Assembly: GCF_020080835.1 (NCBI RefSeq)
Contig: NC_058162.1
Location: forward strand, 1,488,001-1,552,000
Direction of reading: 5' to 3'
Source of the DNA: Cotesia glomerata
Lineage: Eukaryota > Arthropoda > Insecta > Hymenoptera > Braconidae
Length of the DNA stretch: 64,000 nt
Under the pieces are notes generated by a model. The model did not search any database, had not been told where the DNA came from, and saw only the letters and a program-made list of their open reading frames with translations. Made by a program: the position numbers and the translations under genes. Shown here piece after piece: positions 12,600 to 22,773 of the stretch (the first letter of the stretch is position 1; each line of letters starts with the position of its first letter).

Positions 12600-13868
12600 T
12601 TGTAACGTACGGGAAAAATCTGTAAAGCGTTAAGGGGCCATTCACACTCAGTCAATTCGACCCTCAGCGTATATATCTGTATCTGTAAACAAACTCATAT
12701 TAATATATTGTACACATATATTTACATTTTATACTCCCCACATGTTCATTTTGTAATACACATATGACTTTACCTATAGCACTGTCTCTCTTAACTTAAA
12801 TTCAGCTCTACTTCACAGCTGTACAATTTACATGTACTTTCGCCAATGAATAGAGCGGATAAATAAATTTATGAGATTGCCGAGCAACGAGGATAAAATA
12901 TACACATACATTTGTACACTATGAACAATCGTTGAAGGCTTAATATCTGTGTATTATATCCTGTGTATCTACATTCGTGGCGCCATGGTAACAAGAGATC
13001 GAGATCTTGTGGATCTTGTTGGATCTTGTGTCCGGTTTGGATTTTAAACCCGCTGTTGCCTGGAATAGAAATTCAGACAGAAAAATCCAACTACTCACTC
13101 GACTCACTTACTTACTTTACTTATTGCTTTCGACAACCTCCTATATATAATATATATGTATACATATATTTTTATCTTTTTTCTCATTACCTTCGTAATA
13201 TCTAATTACTATACAGTTTTGATACTATTTATAAATTTATATACTTACATTTTTTTTTTATTTGTCCAGTAAATATTTTTTTATTTATTAAAGACTTTAA
13301 ACTTTTTTTATTATGACATTTACATGTATACGCACGATGATTCAAGTGTCAAAAAATTAATCATAGTATATACTTTTAGTCCATTATGAAGATCGTTGGA
13401 AATCAATGTGATTTTTCTGAGAATTTTAATAATAATTTTATAAACGTCATTATTTATACATGTTTATTTATATCAGTATTAAAATAATTTATGACGATTA
13501 TGATTAATCATTTTGGGTTTTTTATTATTTTATTTTTATTAATTTTTTAAGTTCTTGATATTTTTACTTGTATATTACATGGTAATTTTCAATTTTTAAC
13601 TGGAAAACAGGCCCTAAATGCTGGGATTAATTTTATTTTTTTTCTTTAGGAATTTTCATTGAACGTAAAAACACAAAGCGGGAATTTTTAAATTAAGTTT
13701 TATTGAAAATTACCTGAGAGCTCTTTTAAATTTGTAAACTGCCACTAGAGGCGCTGAGATGAAAAGAAAACACGGTTTAAACTCGTGTCTCTTATTGTTA
13801 TAACCTAAAATTCTTAAAGAGGAACGATAATTGATTTTAGTTGACAAAATATTGAATAATAATTAAAA
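12600..13868. other. Spacer between the Wnk 5' region and IMP3
   Basis: AT-rich intergenic DNA with no convincing coding frame. A GCCACTAGAGGCGC motif, similar to but one base shorter than the CTCF core, sits at 13741-13754, about 115-130 bp upstream of the IMP3 start, and may belong to its promoter. Confidence 0.4.
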
Positions 13869-14763
13869 ATGGTGCGAAAATTAAAATTTCACGAACAAAA
13901 ATTGTTGAAAAAAGTTGATTTCATCTCTTGGAAAGCTGATAATAATTTACATGAAGTTAAAATTTTAAAACGATACCGCATACAAAAAAGAGAGGATTAT
14001 ACCACGTAAATAAACATTTTTTTGTAATATCAAAAATATCTGACAATTTTTATATCTATTTAATAACAATTAATGTATTGTAAAAAAAAAAGTGCTAATT
14101 AAAGAATCAAAGAATTATAGAGTGTCACTTTTTTATAAATTTACTTTTTATTTAAAAAAGGTATTTATTAATCTTTTTTTTTTTGCAGATATAATAAACT
14201 ATCTCGAAAAATTCGTGATTTAGCCAGAAAAATAAAAGAGATGGATCCAAAGCATCCTTTTAGAATTGAACAGAGTGCATTACTGCTAGAAAAATTATAT
14301 TTGATGGGTTTAATTCCCACTAAATGGGACTTATCACTTTGTGATAAAATAACCGCATCGTGTTTTTGCAGAAGAAGATTGCCTGTGGTAATGGTTAGAA
14401 ATAAAATGAGCGAGAGTGTTAAGATGGCAACACAATTGATAGAACAGGGTCACGTTAGAGTTGGAACTGAAGTTGTAAAAGATCCTGCGTTCCTAGTAAC
14501 TAGGTAAATTTTTTTACATTTATTAAAGTATATTTTATAATCAATTATTTTTAGTTTCTGACATTAATTAAATTTTTTTTTAGAAATTTGGAAGATTTTG
14601 TCACATGGGTGGACACTTCAGCTATTAAAAAGCATATTTTGGAGTACAATGATATTGTAAGTATATTTTATAAAACAAATTTTAATTTAATGTAATATTA
14701 AATCAATTAATCTCTTATATATTTATTTTTTTATTTCAGCGTGATGATTTTGATATGCAGTAA
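13869..14763 (+). CDS. IMP3: IMP3, U3 small nucleolar ribonucleoprotein subunit
   Basis: Nucleolar component of the U3 snoRNP (Mpp10-Imp3-Imp4 subcomplex) needed for early 18S pre-rRNA cleavage. Exons: 13869-14005, 14189-14503, 14584-14656, 14740-14763; total 182 aa, close to the family's usual 180-185. It starts MVRKLKFHEQKLLKKVDFISW. The second exon holds the S4-type RNA-binding segment (RRRLPVVMVRNKMSESVKMA then GHVRVGTEVVKDPAFLVTR). The end, DFVTWVDTSAIKKHILEYND, is typical of the family. AATAAA signal at 14806-14811. It converges with the SNF gene, with about 350 bp between stop codons. Confidence 0.96.
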
Positions 14764-15114
14764 AATTATTAAAGATTTTTATTATGTTTATATCAAATAT
14801 TTGTAAATAAAGTTTTTTAAATCCAATTAAATCTGTTTTTTTACTCCGTTAAATTTATTATATTAACATTTAGTAAATAAATGAACTTAGTTATTATTAT
14901 TATTATTATTATAGTATTAAAAAATTTTTTTTTAATTATTCTTTTTAAGAACACATTGTTAAAAAAATATTTGAATGTAATTAATTATTGATATTATTTC
15001 AAACAATTATTTCCGGCCATGATTTTTAAATACCAAAGTATGTATAAATTGTTAAATATATTTTATTGATTAATATTTTTTTTTTAAATTGGGTAAAAAT
15101 CATACAAAAGAAGT

Positions 15115-16216
15115 TTATTTTTTAGCAAACGATATTTTCATAGCGTGTGACGGTGTAATTTTAAAACCTTGCAGCGCATCTTTAGCCGCTCCGGACTGAA
15201 CTTCATTTTCAAATTCAACGAACGCAATATCATGTCTGTTAGGTACAAGTCGGACTTCTTTAAAGCCAGGAAATTGATTAAATAACATAGACAACATCAT
15301 TTCTGATGTTTCATCCGGTAAATTAGTTAAGAAGAGAATTTGATTAGGTGGTTGCTCTGGTACCGCAGTGTTCATCATGCCTAGGTGGGTCGGTACACCA
15401 GAGTGATAACCAACTTGCTGTTTGGATTGGTCTTTAGCTTTCTTCTTAGCGCGTTTCGCTTCTTCTTCCGCTGGGACTGTTACGCGTTTAGGCTTCTTTG
15501 GTCTCTCTGAATAAGTTCCCTTCATTTTGGCAATTAAGTCACTCTCTGTTTTGGAGTATTGTATTTTCTGTAAAAAATTAAAAACAATTCATTTAATTAC
15601 AAACAAACTTAATTATATATCTAATAATTTTTGAAAATTTTTTAACAAATAAATTGTAGCAAGAAAAATTCATTAAAAACTCTAAAAAATTAAAATTAAA
15701 TCTTTTAAAATTAATTTTCTAAGTCTAGTTTATTTTTAAAGAAAAATAAAAAAATTATCAAGTGTTTGATAACTTCAGTGTCATTATTTTTCACTATTTA
15801 TTATAAAAATTAATTTTGCAGATATTCTATAATTTAAAAAATTTTTTTAACAAATAAATCATGTCAAAAAAATTAAGAAAAAAAATTGACATTTAGAAAA
15901 TTTTAAAAATAAAAAATGCAATTTTTTAGAAATAATTTCTCGGAGCAAATTTATTTATTAAAAAATAGTTCTTTCTTACCATAGGCTTATCATAAAATGG
16001 AAAACCTTGCATCGACCTCAAAGCATTCGTTGCACTCTGAATTTCTTTAAATATTACAAAAGCTTGACCCCGCATTTTTAAAGTTTTCAACGCAACAATA
16101 TCTAATATATGCCCAAACTGTGAAAATATCGCGTATAAAGATTTTTTTAACTCTTCTTTCTTTATTTTTTCATTTAAATTGTTGATATAAATCGTATTAT
16201 TCGGGCGAATATCCAT
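15115..16216 (-). CDS. snf: SNF / U1A-U2B'' spliceosomal RNA-binding protein
   Basis: Single insect homologue of vertebrate U1A and U2B'', binding stem-loops of U1 and U2 snRNA. Exons (minus): 16216-15980 and 15567-15115; 229 aa. RRM1 shows RNP2 IYINNL and RNP1 RGQAFVIF with the U1A hallmark FSQFG and LKTLKMRG. The exon junction falls exactly at FPFYDKPM|KIQYSKTESD, an internal U1A landmark. A basic linker (KRAKKKAKDQSKQQ) follows. RRM2 has ILFLTNLP and HDIAFVEF and runs to the C-terminus. A 5' UTR intron is likely (acceptor just before 16221, donor CAG|GTAAAA at 16289). The coding intron 15568-15979 is made largely of two degraded family A elements, the second ending about 12 bp from the splice donor. 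Confidence 0.97.
15607..15967 (+). mobile_element. Two degenerate family A elements filling the SNF intron
   Basis: Copy one is about 15607-15784 and ends in AACTTCAGTGTCAT. Copy two is about 15803-15967, starts AAAATTAATTTTGCAGATAT, and lacks its right terminus. The second copy reaches almost to the SNF donor site (15979-15978 on the minus strand). Confidence 0.55.
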
Positions 16217-16221
16217 TGTGT

Positions 16222-17490
16222 CTAAAATAAAAAAAAATAAACAGATTAACAAACAAAAAAATTTTTACAAATCAAACAAATTATTTTACCTGATTTTTTC
16301 TAATTATTGATTTTATTTAAACAAAATACTGTATTTACAAAATACGTTTTCCAACACCGGTTAGCGTCTAACTTTAAGGTTATATACGTCAGTCATTAGT
16401 TTATGTATGTACTGTACATATACATTGTCAATACAATATACCCAAATTGAATAACAAAAATCTCCTCTAAAGTTTGATTTACAATAATTACATTTATGAC
16501 CAATATTCAATGAAAATTCCAGCCATGTCTTCGTATGAATTTTTTCGATAATAAAATAAATAATACTTGGGAGAAAAAAAATTATTTAGTTACTTATCTA
16601 AAAAAATAATAATAATAAAAAATAATTTCCACTACCAAAATCAAATAATTAAAAATTTATAGCTGAAAAAAAAAATGTCTATTGATTTTTTTGAGAAACG
16701 TAACAATAAAAAATTTATTATTATTATTAAATATTTTTTTTTTTATGTAATTTACTTTGAATAATAATAAAATAATAAATTTAATAATTTGCAAATAGAA
16801 TTAAATTGATGAGATATTTATTCAATTACCCGCCTTAGCTTCAAAATGGCTACAATAAAATTTCCTGTTTAATTATTGGCAATAAAATTAAAATAAAAAT
16901 ATTTAATTAATTTAAATCTATTATTAAAAATGTAAATAAAAAAAGAAAAAAATTACTAAATATTAAAAGAAATAAATAATAATTATTATTATTATGTATT
17001 TTTTTTTAATATTAATTTTATAACCAATAAGAGATATGAAGCAAGGTGAAGCTTCCTGCTTCGATCGATCGGAGCCGTAGAAAATAACGAGATTTTTTGG
17101 CGGGAACCTCTGGCACTGTGCATTAAAAATAATACTAATAATAATAATATTAAAAAGTAATTTTATTTTTATAATAAGTAAATTTGATTTAAAAAAAAAT
17201 AATTTTAAAAATAAACTTACTTGAAAACAAATATTCTAGTTGAAAGAAATAAAATAAAAAAAAAAAATTTAATGAGCTGGATAATAAAACAAAAATGTCA
17301 CAGGAGAAAGAGAGAAGGAATAAAAATGAGGGAAACAGTAGGGGAAATACTTATGGATTGAAAGAGCGAGGAAGTGAAAGAGAAAATAGGAGGAAGAGAG
17401 AAGGATAATAATTGGAAGAGTGGGAATAGGGCAAGTGGTGGTAGCTTGAGCAAGCAGAATGTAACATACGGATCCATATACATAGAAACG
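16222..17490. other. Spacer between SNF and the HMGA-like gene
   Basis: AT-rich DNA. The probable SNF non-coding first exon lies just above 16290. The strongest motif is TTTTGGCGGGAA at 17095-17106, a good E2F-type site. Nothing else here could be assigned. Confidence 0.35.
17095..17106 (+). promoter_or_regulatory. E2F-like site upstream of the HMGA-like gene
   Basis: TTTTGGCGGGAA fits the E2F consensus TTTSSCGC closely. It lies about 400-500 bp upstream of the putative non-coding first exon. HMGA genes are growth-associated in other animals, so E2F control would be plausible but is inferred. Confidence 0.35.
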
Positions 17491-17616
17491 GAGTCCGTGG
17501 CCAGTAGTCGCTGTAGTGCAACTCGAAACACTTCTCAGTGTGCCTAACGCCGACGCCACGACGCGCGCACCGGCAGCCGCCTTTGTCTTTATTACATACC
17601 ACACGAAGTTCCGGAG
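17490..17616 (+). other. Putative non-coding first exon of the HMGA-like gene
   Basis: A locally GC- and CpG-rich block ends in a consensus donor, CCGGAG|GTAAGTAC, at 17616/17617. The coding exon downstream is preceded by a consensus acceptor (TTTTACAG|AATAATATTT, exon from 19630), implying a 2.0-kb 5' UTR intron. The exon's left boundary is only a guess. Confidence 0.5.
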
Positions 17617-19001
17617 GTAAGTACATTGAGTTGCCATAGCGTCTCTATTTTTCTTTCTCACCTAATATTTATTTTATCTGCTTTTTTCGCTATATCAATT
17701 GCCTAAAAAATTTTTAATAATTCTATTAATTAATTTAATATTTTTCTAAATTATTTGCTTTGCTTTAACTCGCTTACTTTCATAGATATTAATTTTTGCG
17801 GACGTACTGACGGATCGGTGTTGTGCGACGCATTCGACGCCGCGTCTCGACCACTCGATTCGATTAATGGCGTCTTGCCGGGCTTAAATATTGTTTAATT
17901 ATTTTTAAACTTTCAGTTATTTAATTGGTATTTTTTAAAATAAATTCCTTATTTTTTTGTGATTTATTTTTCGTGAGATTTTTGATGAAAAAATGACGCG
18001 CGAACTTGGTAGCGTCGCTTTTTACGCAAAGCGCCGTCGCTACCCACGCGTTGCTTTTCTCCGATATTCCTTCATTTATATTCAATATGTAATATCTTCA
18101 CTAATAAATTAATACCACTTGAAATAAATATCTTGAAAAATTCATCGTAAAATCTAATATTTTTCGGTGATTTTTTACATCCCCCTTTCATATTTTTTTT
18201 ATATTAAATTATTTTATTAGTATTTTATAATATTGTGATAGCAAAATGGCGGGAATCACTGACGTTTTGAGGGCCCATCTAAAGTGATGTAATGGATGAA
18301 AATATCCCATTTTATTAAATGTTTATACCTAAAATAATTATTTCAGACTTTATTTAATTTTTTATAAATATTTAATATTTTCTTAAAATTAGTTTTTTGG
18401 TATTTTACTTATTAAATGGAGTTGTGAATAATTTGTACTGCTTATCCTTGCAGCTTTGGTATGTTGAATAAGCGCCCTCCGTATTGGCGGATTAATAAAG
18501 TTTTAGAGGCTTTGAAAAATCAACCAACGCCTTGTTAAAAATCGATACTTTTAGTTTTAGATTCTATGAATATAACAAACTAGTCCTAGAATTTTTTTTT
18601 TTTTTTTAGTTTTTTTTGTTCATTATTTTTTTAAATGGATTTTTGTATCGTGTTTCGTTTAATACGCGGGGACGCTGCCGCTCACAACTATAATATTTCT
18701 TGATAGCGTTAAAAGTGGGGATATAAAGATGGCGATTCTCCCGCCTTCAATATATTTTTTTTTATTTTATTTCATTATTATTATTATTATTATTTTTTTT
18801 TTTTTTTACATTAATTAATCAGTAATTTTAGAAACGATTCATTTTTTTTTACACAAGATAATTTTTTTTTTTCTCGATAATTTACTGAAATTTATGAGCA
18901 TCATTTTAATTATTGAACTTGAATATTGAGTAAATATAGAATTATTAATTATAATCACTAGTGCTATATTTATTTTTTTTTTTTCTACCTACTATTTTTT
19001 T

Positions 19002-19171
19002 ATGATATTAAAGTTAGCAGTCACTTGATTATTTTAAGATTTTTTTTTAACAAATAAATTATTTAAAAAAAATTGCATTTTTTATTTTTGTAATTTCCTA
19101 CATGTCAATTTTTTTTTTTTTTTATAGTTTTTTTGTCACAATTTATTTATTACAAAAATTTTTAAAATTAT
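19002..19171 (-). mobile_element. Family A element, right end missing (HMGA-like intron)
   Basis: Begins ATGATATTAAAGTTAGCAGT and contains the family interior, but ends in a T-run at the point where the next element starts. Confidence 0.55.
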
Positions 19172-19186
19172 CAATTTTTTTTTTTT

Positions 19187-19559
19187 ATGAAAATTAATTT
19201 AGCATATATTTAATAATTTTAAAAATTTTATAGTAAAAAAAAATTGACATTTAGAAATTTAAAAAAATAAAATATGCAATTTTTTAAAAATAATTTTTTG
19301 GAACAAATTTTTTTGATAAATAAAATTTAAAAAATGAAAATTAAATTAGACGACATCTAAAAATTTTTATAATTTTTTTTTATTGAAAAATTAAAAAAAA
19401 ATTTTTCACATGTAGAAAATTTTAAAAATTATTCGTGGAATTTTTTAAAAATAGTTTTTTAGTTCTAATTTTTAATTTAAAAAAAAAATCAAATTTTTTA
19501 GTGTCGGCTAACTTAATTTTCATATTAAAAAATTGTTAAGCGACTGCTAACTTTTTCAT
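19187..19559 (+). mobile_element. Family A element interrupted by a family B element
   Basis: The outer A copy starts ATGAAAATTAATTTAGCA at 19187 and ends GCGACTGCTAACTTTTTCAT at 19559. The B copy at 19334-19523 has clear B ends (ATGAAAATTAAATTAGACGA at its start and GTCGGCTAACTTAATTTTCAT-like at its end). Its flanks atttaaaaa (19325-19333) and attaaaaaa (19524-19532) match at 8 of 9. Confidence 0.65.
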
Positions 19560-19644
19560 TTCTTTTTTTCCCCTAGTAAATTTTGATTTTCTTGATTAAT
19601 AATTTATTTTCCTATTTTTTATTTTACAGAATAATATTTTAGTC

Positions 19645-20080
19645 ATGTCAGACGACAATTCACCAGTTGTTGAGGAGCAGAAGAAAAAGCGCGGCCGTCC
19701 CCCAAAGAATGCCGACTCTAAAAATGCCGTAAAGGAGCCCAAAAAGCGAGGACGCAGTGCTGCAACGGAAAAAATTAACGCATCTCGTCCACCAAAATCC
19801 GATAATGAAGATGATGCCCCACCTGGACCAGTCAAAAGAGGTAGAGGTAGACCCAAAGGATCTCATAAAAAAAAGGTATTGATTTGTTGAACTTGAAAAT
19901 ATTTATTTATAATATTTATATTTATTAATTTATTATTTTTTTTTTAATTAGAATCCAGCAAAGACCACCGCTCCATCACCTGGCCGTGGCCGTGGTAAAC
20001 CCAAGAAAATAGAAGAAAAACCAGAGAGTACCGGTGAAGAAGAAGAAATGGAAGAAGAAGACGATGAAGAGGAAAACTGA
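19645..20080 (+). CDS. HMGA-like AT-hook chromatin protein
   Basis: Small architectural DNA-binding protein predicted to grip the minor groove of AT-rich DNA. Exons 19645-19875 and 19952-20080; 119 aa. Three AT-hook-like cores are visible: KKRGRPPK (about residues 14-21), VKRGRGRPKG (about 63-72) and a weaker GRGRGKPKK near residue 85. An acidic tail of about 20 Glu/Asp residues ends the protein. This order, hooks then acidic tail, is the HMGA1/HMGA2 layout also known in insects. Spacers are Lys/Pro/Asp-rich and unlikely to fold. The ATG follows a short UTR segment after a good acceptor. AATAAA signals at 20207-20212 and 20215-20220. Orthology to a named insect gene is not certain. Confidence 0.85.
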
Positions 20081-20691
20081 ATATAAAATAAAAATGTCTT
20101 TTAGACATCGGGGCTTCAATTTCGGAGTTTCCATAAAATTTACTGTCGATTCTTCTTAATTCCTTCTTCATCGCTGATTTATTTTATTTTATTTTATTTT
20201 TTTTTTAATAAATTAATAAAGAAATGTGTGATTAGAATGCATTATCTCAACGATAATTTAAACAAAGATCCTTAATTTCGTTGAGCCAAATCAATACTGC
20301 TCATTTGATATAGATTAAATAATAAGGAAAAATAATTAAACATTACCGTATCGCGTAATGTAATTTTCTTCATTAATTTTTTCGAATATTTTTTATTCTA
20401 ATTGAATTTAATCGATATTATCTAATAATCAAACTGGCAAAATAATATTATAAGACGAAAATGTGACAAAGATTTTTTAAATAATCCAATTTTAATTGGA
20501 CATTTGCGATACAGTTAACTAAAAGGGTATTAACGTTGTTTAAGAGGCAACTTTCATGTTTATTCTTATGTTTTTTATTTTTATGACATGATTATTTTCT
20601 TACATTTTATGAAATTTATTAGTAACAATTAAATGATGATTGTCTTATCCATACACTCCATTAGTATTCTCAAAAATGAAATAAAAGTAAT

Positions 20692-20725
<34 letters not shown>

Positions 20726-22773
20726 TTATAAAAAAATAAATAGAATTAATTTAACAGGTATTCTACAAACAATGAAAATTATAGAAAAAGTAAAGTGAAA
20801 ATTAACATATTGCTAGCAAGATGTTTACCTTGCTAGAAATCCTAAATAAAAAGATGGTAATAAATTAAAAATAAATATTATGGATGAATTGATTAAAGAA
20901 TAGACTAATCTCTTGTATATCACGAGTGCGTGAAGTTTCTTTCAATTTTATTACATTGAAAAAAAAAAAATAAGAAACGTGAGTAAATGAATACTGAAGT
21001 CCCGCTTCTGAGACGAACAAGTTGTGTGAATGTAAAATTTGTATTAAAGTAAATAAATTCACAAAACACTCTTATTTATTATCAAATCACCTATTAAAAT
21101 TTATATTTTAAGATAACAATTTTTTTTACCTTCTAGACTGCTTTTTTTTCCTATTAAAGAAATGATAACAAATTTTTTATTTCACAACCTACAGTTTGAT
21201 AATTATTAATTAATAATTAATAATTAAATTTAATATTAATTAAAGTTGAAATATAGTTCGCTTTAAAAATTGAAAATAAATAACTTGAAAATTTGTTACA
21301 ATAAATTTTAAATAATATTTGTATTAATTTTCAAAGATATTTTTTTTTAATACAATTTTAAACTATAAGCCATATAATTAAGTGCAAATTGAAGGATTTG
21401 ATCAATTACAGATAAATCTAATCATTCCATTTACGAAAATTACTAAACTGACATTAAAAAAATGTTTATTAAAAAATAATTCTAATTAATAAAGTAGATA
21501 TGTTCTACAGTAGTGATATAAATTTAAATTACATATTTATACACATTGATCCTTAATTTATTATTTTAAAGAAAATTTATCTATGAAAAAATTTATCACC
21601 AGTTGACTAGGTTTTGGCACTTACCACGTATCGAATTTTTATATCTTAAAATTGCTTGTAATTCAAAATCTTTTACAATAATACTGCTACTACTATTAAT
21701 TTAAAACATTAAGATTAAAGCTTAGTATTTTTGGTTGCACGGTAACAGTAAGTATGAATTGAAATTTCATTTTATTTATGTATTGCATTTAATTATGATC
21801 GTTGTTTGACTACTATACCCGTGTGTAAAATATTGCCGCAAGTTTGCAAATGTATAATTATTTTTCTACATTACAGTTTTATTTTTTAGCAACTATTATA
21901 ATTATTATATCAACTGTATAAATTATCTTACAATAAATAAATTCTAATTGACTTTGTAAAGTTAAACTGCTAAATAATTTTTTACTACATTATTCTGTAT
22001 CGAAATTAATCTAAATGGCTCAGTAGCTACTATCAATAGATCGTTAATTAAACAATATAATCTGTGCATTTTTTTTTTACTGTAGTATCATCACAAGATT
22101 CGACTTTTTTCAAAAGTTATTAGTTATTATATTATAAGTAATTGTTGATTAAGTGACTAATAAATTCTTAACACTACAATTTTTTTTTTCGAGGCGAAAG
22201 ATTTTTTTTTGTAACAGAATCTTACTGTATGTCATAAAAAAAATTATTTTTAATTATTAATCATCAATTCCAAATTAAGTATACAAAAATTTTCATATTA
22301 CACATTTAATTATTTTAGTTAATATTATTTTAGAAAAATTTGACCTAAAATTTTTTTTTTTTTATTAAAGTTTACTTATTTTTAATTTTAACAAGTCAAA
22401 AATTTTTTTTTTAATTAATTTTCTATTAAAAAAACATTCTAACTCGACCAAACTTTTTATCCTGACAAAACGCTCTAGTTAAATTACTCGTAACTAAAAA
22501 TAAAATCAATAAACTATTTTTACTTCAAGAAAATTTTTTTTAATGCTCAAAAAAAATAAAGTAATTAAATTTTTAATTATATTGATAAAGAGATAAAATT
22601 TTTATGGCGTCAATACATAATTTAGAAGATATTCAGCAATTATACTGCTTTCCTAAATTCGAGTAAATTGTTTCAGTCTGTAGTGTAAGAATACACAAAT
22701 GCCTATTTATCGATTAATAAAAATAAATACTTGATATTTATGCTCGCTAAATTTTAGAAGTACGCGAGCACTG
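20081..22773. other. 3' UTRs and AT-rich spacer
   Basis: Holds the 3' end of the HMGA-like gene, a run of about 25 A at roughly 20694-20718, and the presumed 3' UTR of the minus-strand membrane-protein gene. No coding frame, RNA gene or clear inverted-repeat element was recognised here. Confidence 0.4.

Larger units (their letters stand above)
8704..12600 (-). promoter_or_regulatory. Wnk upstream region with candidate non-coding 5' exons
   Basis: On the minus strand splice-like sites would define untranslated exons at about 9121-8704 and 9356-9212 (acceptor TCAG before 9356, donor GTAG|GTTTGT at 9211). A further first exon could end at 12239 (CTG|GTAAAC). The 12235-12600 block is clearly richer in GC and CpG than its surroundings, as expected for a promoter or first exon. 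A second such island lies at 10840-11060. Without transcripts these exon calls are tentative. The rest of this stretch is AT-rich spacer with family A/B repeats. Confidence 0.3.

Noticed and set aside
12235..12605. Overlapping open frames of 70 and 96 codons
   Set aside because: More likely a promoter or 5' UTR island; neither frame resembles a known protein.
17269..17661. Minus-strand frames of 77-130 codons
   Set aside because: They overlap the CpG-rich putative non-coding first exon of the plus-strand HMGA-like gene and show no domain.
18244..18285. Short open frame ATGGCGGGAATC... of 13 codons in the HMGA-like 5' region
   Set aside because: Too short to call. It could be an upstream frame or simply a YY1-like ATGGCGG motif.
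20694..20718. Poly-A run as the mark of a processed retrocopy
   Set aside because: No adjacent coding remnant or target duplication; it is most simply a homopolymer in the spacer.
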